Positions 1-5,571 of a DNA stretch of 13,196 bases are shown piece by piece (the stretch's first letter is position 1; each line of letters opens with the position of its first letter). The DNA comes from JAUZQZ01 sp964624255 (GTDB lineage Bacteria; Pseudomonadota; Zetaproteobacteria; Mariprofundales; Mariprofundaceae), in assembly GCA_964624255.1 (NCBI GenBank), contig CAZUWV010000042.1, positions 1 through 13,196 of the forward strand, given 5' to 3'. The translations under genes were made by a program, and so were the position numbers. The notes beneath the pieces were generated by a model. That model saw only the letters and a program-made list of their open reading frames with translations. It was not told where the DNA came from and ran no database searches.

Positions 1-15
1 TTGAATGTCTCTTAT

Positions 16-237
16 TCAAACAGGGCATTTGTCCAATTCCAACTGAAGCAAAACAGGTGTTTGTGCAATATATTTTTTACGGCGGGTCGCGGTCTGACGA
101 ATATACATGGGCGCAACGATTGCCATGTAAAATAAATCCATGGCAAAAGATGGGTTACGGGCTCCTTCCTCGGAATACGTTGCAAACAAAGGACCTGCGC
201 AATCATCGCGGCGATTTATGAATAGTTCAGGCAGGTG
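16..237. other. Non-coding stretch downstream of the acyltransferase gene
   Basis: I see no convincing gene in this stretch. It holds one copy of a dispersed repeat (154-234). On the minus strand it also has a 41-codon reading frame (141 down to 16, beginning MDLFYMAIVAP). The only Shine-Dalgarno-like sequence, AGGAAGGAG in the repeat, lies about 20 bases before that ATG, which is too far for normal initiation, so I do not call it a gene. Small inverted repeats of the AAACA-CC-TGTTT kind occur near position 55, but they lack the GC-rich stem plus U-run of an intrinsic terminator. The next gene in the transcription direction lies outside the window. Confidence 0.5.
154..234 (-). repeat. Dispersed intergenic repeat, copy 1
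   Basis: On the minus strand this segment aligns to 5569-5491. The core (220-154 against 5557-5491) matches at 52 of 67 positions without a gap. A short CTGCCT match extends it to 234 after a 2-base gap. The best kept blocks are AAATCGCCG, TGATTGCG, CCTTTGTTTG and GAGGAAGGAG. The repeat begins 3 bases after the stop codon of the acyltransferase gene. Differences show no third-codon-position bias in the one frame per strand I compared, so it is probably not coding. The AAATCG...TGATT part can form a short hairpin, better in copy 2 than here. Its nature is unknown. Confidence 0.75.
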
Positions 238-897
238 TTAATCAAAATAATGATCGGCCGCATGCTGCGCGGCATCCATACCTTGCTGTACCTTCTCCAG
301 CGCCTCACCCATTGGTTCATCCGCTGCAATAGGAAGCGGTGCGCCAAACACAAACACAGCCCGTGAAAAGGGTTGGGGAATATAAAATCTGTCCCATGAA
401 TCCACCCGCCAGCAGCGGCTGGCGGCATAGCAAACCGGCACGACCGGAAGGCCAGTCTTCATGGCAAGCTGTACAGTGCCCTTCTGTACGACCTCCCGCG
501 GACCTTTGGGACCATCGGGTGTAATCCCCAGGTTGCAGTATTCATCCCTGACCGCGCGAATCATTTTCAACATAGCCCTTTTTCCACCACGGGTCGTAGA
601 GCCACGTACCGTCCGAATACCTAACAGATACATGGCTTCCGCAATAAACCCACCATCCTGATGTTCGGAAATCAGCATATAGCCAAAAAATGTTCGGTGT
701 CCATTTCCAAAAAGTGTTTTTCGGAACGGCTTGGGCATCATGAGCATGCGGGCATGCCAGAAAGTATAAAGATAGCGCTCCGGCATCTCGTTCGAATAAG
801 GGAGACCCGCCCATTGCCAGTGTATCGTATGGGCCAGAAACAGGTAGATGGAACGAATCATCCGTGGCACAAGCCAAGCGACAAAGCGACCTTTCAC
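238..897 (-). CDS. DUF374-family lysophospholipid/lipid A acyltransferase (LpxJ-like)
   Basis: A 219-residue protein of the DUF374 branch of the glycerolipid acyltransferase superfamily. Characteristic blocks are a catalytic-type His in FWHAR (H48), SEHQDGG (77-83), the RGSTTRGG block (98-105) and TPDGPKGPRE (126-135), which is the family hallmark. A weakly hydrophobic N-terminal segment (about 5-24) probably holds it at the inner membrane. DUF374 proteins include LpxJ, which adds a secondary acyl chain to lipid A in some proteobacteria. Lying directly after an MsbA-like flippase fits lipid A acylation, but the substrate cannot be read from sequence. The start is a GTG sharing 4 bases (GTGA) with the msbA stop, with no good Shine-Dalgarno, so translation is probably coupled. 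The length is normal for the family and no defect is seen. Family assignment is firm; LpxJ function is inference. Confidence 0.88.
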   Translation of the reverse strand: MKGRFVAWLVPRMIRSIYLFLAHTIHWQWAGLPYSNEMPERYLYTFWHARMLMMPKPFRKTLFGNGHRTFFGYMLISEHQDGGFIAEAMYLLGIRTVRGSTTRGGKRAMLKMIRAVRDEYCNLGITPDGPKGPREVVQKGTVQLAMKTGLPVVPVCYAASRCWRVDSWDRFYIPQPFSRAVFVFGAPLPIAADEPMGEALEKVQQGMDAAQHAADHYFD

Positions 898-2642
898 ACG
901 CTCGGACTAGCCATAACAACCTGCTGGGCTTCAAATTGCATGTGATATAGCTCAGCATACATACCACCTTGCTCCAGCAATTCGTCATGCGTCCCCATCT
1001 GAACAACCCTGCCATCATCCAGCACAACAATACGGTCAGCATGACGAATGGTGGAGAGGCGATGGGCGATTACAACTACGGTGCGTCCCTTCATCAAGCG
1101 GTCGATAGCTTGTTGCACCAGGCGTTCGGACTCCGTATCCAGGCTACTGGTGGCCTCATCCAGAATTAAAACCGGCGCATCCTTGAGCAGTGCGCGTGCC
1201 AGGGAAAGACGCTGTCGCTGGCCACCGGAGAGAATCACGCCGCGCTCGCCGATCAGGGTGTCGTATCCCTTCGGCAGTTTCATAATAAAACCGTGCGCAT
1301 TGGCCGCCTTTGCAACCTCCTCCACCTGCGCCTGCTCAATGTCTTCAAGGCCGTAGGCAATATTGTTCAGTACAGTGTCATTAAACAGAATAATTTCCTG
1401 CGTCACCATCGCTATGCATGCTCGCAGGGAGGATTGCGTCAGCTCCCGCACATTAAGACCATCAACCAGCACCGCACCACCGGTCACATCCATAAAGCGA
1501 GGCAATAAATTGACCAGCGATGTCTTGCCCGCGCCACTGCGCCCTACCAAAGCCACCACATCACCTGCCCGCACATCAAAGCTAACATCGGACAGCACCT
1601 GTTTATCCGTCCCCTCATACTGAAGCGCCACATGGTCAAAACGAATACTTTTGGAAAAACCGGGCAGATCAATGGCATCCGGCGCATCCTCCACCGCTAC
1701 ATGTTCATCCAGCACCTCAAACACCCGTTCGGATGCCGCCAGCCCCTGCTGAATCTCATTATTAGCGCGCGAAAGCCGCTTGACCGGCTCATAGAGCATA
1801 ATCAGCGCCGCCAGAAAAGATACCAGCGTACCCGCAGTGGTTTCGCCGGAAGCCACGCGCAATCCACCATAAAACAGCACACCGGCGATGCCAAAACCGG
1901 CCAGCAGTTCCATGATAGGGAAGGATAGCGCCTGAACGCGAAAGATGCGCATCTGGTGATGGAGGAAATCACCCGTAAGCCGGCGGAATCGCTCACGTTC
2001 GTAATCCTCCATTCCGAATGCCTTCACCACACGAATTCCACCCACGGTTTCTTCAACCAGGCTGGTCAACTCCCCCATGGAAACCTGACCATCCGAACTC
2101 GCATGCCGCATCTTCTTGCCAAACCGGGCAATGGGATAAATGACCAACGGAAAAACCAACATGGCAATGAGTGCCAGGGTCCAGTCCTGAAAGAATATTA
2201 CGCCAAGCAGGAATACAATACTCACCGAATCCCGCATCAGGGCCGTGACGGAGGTACTGGCCGCTGCCTGCACCAGTGTTACATCATAGCTGATACGCGC
2301 CAACAGCTCACCTGTTTTACGATGCGCAAAAAAACCCAGAGACTGCCTGGTCAGATGATCGTAAACACTATTGCGCAGATCGTAGATTACCTTTTGCCCC
2401 ACATAGCCCATCAAGTAGGCCTGTCCGTAGTAAGCGCCACCCTTGATGACGTATAAGCCGATAATCAGGAGAGGGATAAGGTAGATCAGGCTTGGATCCT
2501 TTCCCGACAATGCCTCATCCAGCGCCGGTTTCAAGGACCATGCCAGCGCCGCAGTGGTCCCGCCCAGTGCCACCATGCAAGCCATGGCGACGCCCACGCG
2601 CATACGATAAGGCCGTAAAAATCCCAGTAACCTTAAATACAT
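894..2642 (-). CDS. msbA: MsbA-like lipid A/lipid exporter, ABC transporter half-unit (permease-ATPase fusion)
   Basis: A 582-residue ABC half-transporter that would work as a homodimer in the inner membrane, flipping lipid A-core or a similar lipid outward. The N-terminal membrane domain (about 1-310) has six helices and the GELLARISYD and EETVGGIRVVKAF coupling blocks typical of MsbA. The nucleotide-binding domain (about 333-575) is complete: Walker A GRSGAGKTS (367-375), Q-loop Q415, signature LSGGQ (471-475), Walker B VLILDEATSS (491-500) and switch H527. It starts with ATG 18 bases after the amidase stop, with only a weak ribosome-binding site, and overlaps the acyltransferase gene by 4 bases. 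Those neighbours favour a lipid A role. A dedicated exporter of a glycolipid intermediate of the polysaccharide pathway is the alternative. ABC class is certain; the msbA name is likely. Confidence 0.9.
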   Translation of the reverse strand: MYLRLLGFLRPYRMRVGVAMACMVALGGTTAALAWSLKPALDEALSGKDPSLIYLIPLLIIGLYVIKGGAYYGQAYLMGYVGQKVIYDLRNSVYDHLTRQSLGFFAHRKTGELLARISYDVTLVQAAASTSVTALMRDSVSIVFLLGVIFFQDWTLALIAMLVFPLVIYPIARFGKKMRHASSDGQVSMGELTSLVEETVGGIRVVKAFGMEDYERERFRRLTGDFLHHQMRIFRVQALSFPIMELLAGFGIAGVLFYGGLRVASGETTAGTLVSFLAALIMLYEPVKRLSRANNEIQQGLAASERVFEVLDEHVAVEDAPDAIDLPGFSKSIRFDHVALQYEGTDKQVLSDVSFDVRAGDVVALVGRSGAGKTSLVNLLPRFMDVTGGAVLVDGLNVRELTQSSLRACIAMVTQEIILFNDTVLNNIAYGLEDIEQAQVEEVAKAANAHGFIMKLPKGYDTLIGERGVILSGGQRQRLSLARALLKDAPVLILDEATSSLDTESERLVQQAIDRLMKGRTVVVIAHRLSTIRHADRIVVLDDGRVVQMGTHDELLEQGGMYAELYHMQFEAQQVVMASPSV

Positions 2643-2660
2643 GGCCTGATCAGGAAACCA

Positions 2661-3902
2661 TCATGATTTCGATGCGCCGGGGATCGAGAGTCGTGCTTTC
2701 CGCCTTGGGGATGGCAACCGCCCTTGCTGCCGCAGGAATGCCTTGCTTGCCTGAAATAAGGCCGTGGCCAACTGTTTCTGATGCCTGGGGCTACGCAACA
2801 ACCGTTCCCGCCTCGGATTAGAGATATAATCCAGTTCCACCAGCACGCTGGGAATTTCCGGCGCTCCCAGCACAACAAATCGGGCATGTTTGGGAACGCT
2901 GTATTTGATAGGTCCGATACGCCGGATATGTTTCAGCATCTCGTCCGCCAGCAATTCGGCGCTGTTCAGGCTGTCACGTTTGACAAGATCTGCGAGGATG
3001 CGGCTCACGAGAGGATCCCGAACCTCCCCCGGCCGGACGCCGCCAATAGCATCCGAGGCATTCTCCTTCCTGGCCAACATGGCAGCCACATGATCCGATG
3101 CACCTTTTTCAGACATCGTATAAACGCTAGCGCCAGAAACGCTCCGCTGCCTAACTGAATCCGCATGAATGCTGATGATTAAATCTGCTTTGGCCTTCCG
3201 CGCCAATTGCACGCGCCGCTTCAATGGAACAAAATAATCGCCCTTACGAATCAGGACCGCCCGCATACCCGGTTGCGCATTAATCTCTCGAGCCAGCCTT
3301 TTGGCTACGGCCAGAGTCACATTTTTCTCCTTGACACCATGTGGGCCTGTCGCCCCCGGATCTTCGCCACCATGTCCGGCATCCACCGCGATGATAATCC
3401 GTTTACGCGCATGCACTCGCACTCGCGCGGTAACCACCACCGGGCGCATTTTCTTCTGGCGCATTAAATCCACGACCAGACGGTAAGGCTTGCCGTGCAT
3501 GGGTTTGAGCAAAAAAGACCGGGGACGTACCTTTTCTTTCACATCCATCACCAGACGTAGCGTTCCTTCCTTCGATTTTCCGTGACGAATCGCCGCCAGC
3601 ACTGAACCCTTCCTGACCAACCCATCCAGTCTGGTGTGCAGCGATGTTTGGCGCATATCCACCACGATGCGTTCCGGTGATTTCAGACGGAATACCCGAT
3701 AGTCCACCGGGCCACTTAAATCCAGGACAAGCCGTGTATGATCCGGCGCTGTCCACAAACGGGCATGCTGAACCGTCAGCGACCCCGCCCAAACCACATG
3801 GGCCCACCCCATAAGTCCGAGGAGAAGAACCGCCCGTAGTATCGCGGAATACCTTATGGCAGGCCTCCTCCTTATCACGGTGATAACCCCATTACGCAGC
3901 AC
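2661..3902 (-). CDS. AmiC-type N-acetylmuramoyl-L-alanine amidase with AMIN domain
   Basis: A periplasmic zinc amidase that cuts the amide bond between N-acetylmuramic acid and the stem peptide. Order: signal peptide (hydrophobic 24-39, cleavage near A39), AMIN domain (about 41-145, a septum/peptidoglycan-targeting module), linker, Amidase_3 domain (about 168-392), basic tail. Active-site residues are intact: zinc ligands H177 (DAGHGGEDPGA), E192 and H246 (SIHADS), and catalytic-type E356 (VELDYISN). Between H246 and E356 lies the long insert of AmiB/AmiC (ENASDAIGGV; SRILADLVKRDS), which in that family holds an inhibitory helix relieved by LytM partners such as EnvC or NlpD; none is encoded here. 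It lies 9 bases after the Wzy-family gene. The longest form starts at GTG 3902, but a strong AAGGAGGAGG inside the frame points to a later, odd start (see the ribosome-binding-site entry). Confidence 0.92.
   Translation of the reverse strand: MLRNGVITVIRRRPAIRYSAILRAVLLLGLMGWAHVVWAGSLTVQHARLWTAPDHTRLVLDLSGPVDYRVFRLKSPERIVVDMRQTSLHTRLDGLVRKGSVLAAIRHGKSKEGTLRLVMDVKEKVRPRSFLLKPMHGKPYRLVVDLMRQKKMRPVVVTARVRVHARKRIIIAVDAGHGGEDPGATGPHGVKEKNVTLAVAKRLAREINAQPGMRAVLIRKGDYFVPLKRRVQLARKAKADLIISIHADSVRQRSVSGASVYTMSEKGASDHVAAMLARKENASDAIGGVRPGEVRDPLVSRILADLVKRDSLNSAELLADEMLKHIRRIGPIKYSVPKHARFVVLGAPEIPSVLVELDYISNPRRERLLRSPRHQKQLATALFQASKAFLRQQGRLPSPRRKARLSIPGASKS
3864..3873 (-). promoter_or_regulatory. Strong ribosome-binding site inside the annotated amidase 5' end
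   Basis: AAGGAGGAGG on the minus strand is the best Shine-Dalgarno match noted before any gene here. It lies 27 bases inside the amidase frame opened at GTG 3902 and would be read there as three consecutive rare AGG arginine codons. Six bases downstream is in-frame ATA (3857-3855), at near-ideal start spacing. Starting there gives MRYSAILRAVLLLGL..., a textbook signal peptide. The other in-frame candidates, GTG 3902 and GTG 3878, lack a good site. So either a non-standard AUA start is used, the base call is wrong, or the match is chance. Confidence 0.45.
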
Positions 3903-3911
3903 AGCTATTTT

Positions 3912-5294
3912 TCAAGCCGCCGGAAGTTTTTTCTGCTCGATCACCAATGCTGCCAGCGATAAACCAACCAAAATCATAAACGGCTCCATGATGCGCACGA
4001 TAATAAATGTATTGGCTCCAATGGCATGGACCATCAATCCGCCGAAACCACACAACGTACCCAGCGCCATTCCCTTGAGGGCGGGATCGGATAATTCCCT
4101 GTAACATGTCCTGAGCAACACCCATATACGGCGCAACAACCATAAAAACAAAAGCAGGCCCACAATTCCAGTTTCATAGAGCACCCGCGGATACTGACCA
4201 TCCATAAACCTCCCTCCCGTCACACCAACGCCCAGTAGGGGATGTTTAAAAATATCTTTGGTAAAGACCCGGTTCCATGAATGCAAACGCGCGCTGGTGG
4301 ATGTATCAATGCGCACTCCCCCCACCTTGAGCTGGCCGCTTTGGTGTTCTTGATCAAAGGTATAGGCTACCCGATGAATGATGTCCCCCGGCAATATGAA
4401 AGGCAATAAAAAAATGGCAGCAATAGTGAAGCCAATTAAAAATCGCTTGCGTTGGGAAAACAAAATGAACAGACCTATCACCACCATGAGAGCAAGGTAA
4501 GATGAACGCGATTGCGTGTATGCCAATGGGGGAAGGATAAGCACCATCAATCCCGCCCAGCGCCAGCGCCTCATTTTATCGACTTCGTTAAGAAATAGCC
4601 CCAGGACCACTGCGAACATAAGCACCAGATAGCCACCAAGCGTGTTCGGCTCACCCATCCGCCCCTCGAACGGCGCGGTCACTCGCCCGCCTCCGGGGAT
4701 TTCCATAATACCAACGATGCTTACCACAAAACAAACGGATAACATCACCATGAGGTAACGTTTGATAACCGCTTCCTCATGCGTCTGGTTAATAATGGCA
4801 TAAAACAACACAAAGTATTCAAAATATTTCAACACAAAAAAGAAACCATAAATACCCACGCGCCCGGCAGAAAAACCGATAAAGGTCGCCAGCACCGTGG
4901 CCAGCCAGTACCAGACAATTGGTTGATTAATCGGCGTACTTCGCACCAGACCCAAACCCTTGCTAACCGCCATACGAAATAGCCAGGTCAGGCTAATGAT
5001 GGTCAGCAATATATCATCCAGCCGGAGCGTAATACCACGTGAACCGTTAGCTGACGCTGTTCTATCGCCAAGCTGTATCTCTGGAGAGAGCAACGTGGAC
5101 AGGATAAGCAGATATAGCGCCAGTTCCATACTGGTAAAAGCAACCACCACCAACATCATCCCGCCACATACCATCGCGATCATGCGCCCCGACTCCGGCT
5201 CAACCAGATAGACCGGATATAACAGGAGCGCCACGACCACGAACGTAATTAATACCGCAGGAGGGACAGGCACGCGAACCTTCAGGGTACTCAT
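3912..5294 (-). CDS. Wzy / O-antigen ligase family polysaccharide polymerase (integral membrane)
   Basis: A 460-residue polytopic inner-membrane protein of the Wzy_C (O-antigen ligase/polymerase) family. These enzymes move lipid-linked glycans, either joining repeat units (Wzy) or linking chains to lipid A (WaaL). I count about ten to twelve hydrophobic segments. Diagnostic blocks are GRVGIYGFFFVLKYFEYF (144-161), GRMGEPNTLGGYLV (211-224), YTQSRSSYLAL (259-269), a large periplasmic loop and HPLLGVGVTGG (351-361) followed by LYETGIVGLLLF. The usual His-Asn of the ligase loop is not evident and that segment is short. I chose ATG 5294 over GTG 5333 because it leaves a leader of about 40 bases behind the predicted promoter; the GTG form would be 473 residues. 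It is 277 bases from wzc and 9 bases from the amidase. Its position beside wza- and wzc-like genes favours a polymerase. Confidence 0.83.
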   Translation of the reverse strand: MSTLKVRVPVPPAVLITFVVVALLLYPVYLVEPESGRMIAMVCGGMMLVVVAFTSMELALYLLILSTLLSPEIQLGDRTASANGSRGITLRLDDILLTIISLTWLFRMAVSKGLGLVRSTPINQPIVWYWLATVLATFIGFSAGRVGIYGFFFVLKYFEYFVLFYAIINQTHEEAVIKRYLMVMLSVCFVVSIVGIMEIPGGGRVTAPFEGRMGEPNTLGGYLVLMFAVVLGLFLNEVDKMRRWRWAGLMVLILPPLAYTQSRSSYLALMVVIGLFILFSQRKRFLIGFTIAAIFLLPFILPGDIIHRVAYTFDQEHQSGQLKVGGVRIDTSTSARLHSWNRVFTKDIFKHPLLGVGVTGGRFMDGQYPRVLYETGIVGLLLFLWLLRRIWVLLRTCYRELSDPALKGMALGTLCGFGGLMVHAIGANTFIIVRIMEPFMILVGLSLAALVIEQKKLPAA

Positions 5295-5342
5295 ATATTT
5301 CCACTCACTCCATACGTTCGTTTTCCTTGCCACACTCTATTC

Positions 5343-5371
5343 ATTCGATACCGTCACTGCCGTGTGGTCAA
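5343..5371 (-). promoter_or_regulatory. Candidate sigma70 promoter for the wzy-amidase-msbA-acyltransferase half
   Basis: On the minus strand, TTGACC (5371-5366, 5 of 6 to consensus) and TCGAAT (5348-5343, 4 of 6) are separated by exactly 17 bases. Transcription would start near 5336, giving a leader of about 40 bases before ATG 5294. The site sits 11 bases downstream of the G10 tract, and its -10 lies in one arm of the inverted repeat. The match is by eye only. Confidence 0.4.
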
Positions 5372-5382
5372 CTCATCTTCAT

Positions 5383-5392
5383 CCCCCCCCCC
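5383..5392 (-). repeat. Homopolymeric G10 tract (C10 on the plus strand)
   Basis: Ten uninterrupted G on the minus strand, 91 bases before the chosen wzy-family start and just upstream of the candidate -35. Runs of this length are typical slipped-strand phase-variation sites in surface-polysaccharide loci of other bacteria. I noticed no other G or C run this long in the window. Confidence 0.85.
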
Positions 5393-5427
5393 GACTGGCA
5401 TCTAGGAGCCTGCACTGCTCACAAATA

Positions 5428-5435
5428 CTACCGCG
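5428..5435 (-). promoter_or_regulatory. Weak ops-like element
   Basis: CGCGGTAG on the minus strand matches 7 of 8 bases of the GGCGGTAG ops core that recruits RfaH in polysaccharide operons. The flanking JUMPstart bases match poorly (8 of 12 over the longer motif). The place, an untranslated gap inside a polysaccharide operon, is right. A factor of the RfaH kind must exist in the genome for this to matter. Confidence 0.2.
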
Positions 5436-5490
5436 TCCTTACCTGTTCCTTTGTCCGTATCGAATCCCTCGTCGGCCATCCATATACACG

Positions 5491-5569
5491 CTCACGGTCT
5501 CCTTCCTCAGAATCCATGACAAACAAAGGCCTAACGCAATCACCACGGCGATTTGTGGGTAAAAGGCAG
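5491..5569 (-). repeat. Dispersed intergenic repeat, copy 2
   Basis: Partner of 154-234, in the same orientation and the same setting: it begins 2 bases after the stop codon of the tyrosine kinase gene. As RNA, AAUCGC-CGUG-GUGAUU can form a 6-pair hairpin, and flanking ACAAA and UUUGU can pair around it. It ends with the purine-rich GAGGAAGGAG, which looks like a ribosome-binding site. No credible gene follows: the short frame after it gives only about 16 codons. The two copies bracket the wzy-amidase-msbA-acyltransferase half. Confidence 0.75.
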
Positions 5570-5571
5570 CC

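Larger units (their letters stand above)
5343..5465. repeat. Inverted repeat flanking the regulatory part of the wzc-wzy gap
   Basis: The nonamer ATTCGATAC at 5343-5351 is repeated inverted as GTATCGAAT at 5457-5465, with 105 bases between. Partial matching continues inward (CGTCA against GGACA). In RNA this could form a long-range stem enclosing the G10 tract and the ops-like motif. The inner partial match makes chance less likely, but a lone 9-base inverted repeat in 280 bases is not rare. Confidence 0.4.

Noticed and set aside
16..141. A 41-codon minus-strand frame starting MDLFYMAIVAP
   Set aside because: The purine-rich AGGAAGGAG is about 20 bases upstream, too far for initiation, and nothing in the peptide is recognisable.
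12..206. A 64-codon minus-strand reading frame that begins inside dispersed-repeat copy 1
   Set aside because: No ribosome-binding site at its start, and the aligned frame in copy 2 diverges without codon-position bias, so it looks like an accident of the repeat.
2645..2654. Perfect 10-base palindrome CCTGATCAGG just before the msbA start
   Set aside because: About a dozen 10-base palindromes are expected by chance in a window this size, and it has no partner copy.
5295..5571. c-di-GMP riboswitch in the wzc-wzy gap
   Set aside because: I looked for the GEMM-type conserved blocks and tetraloop receptor and did not find them.
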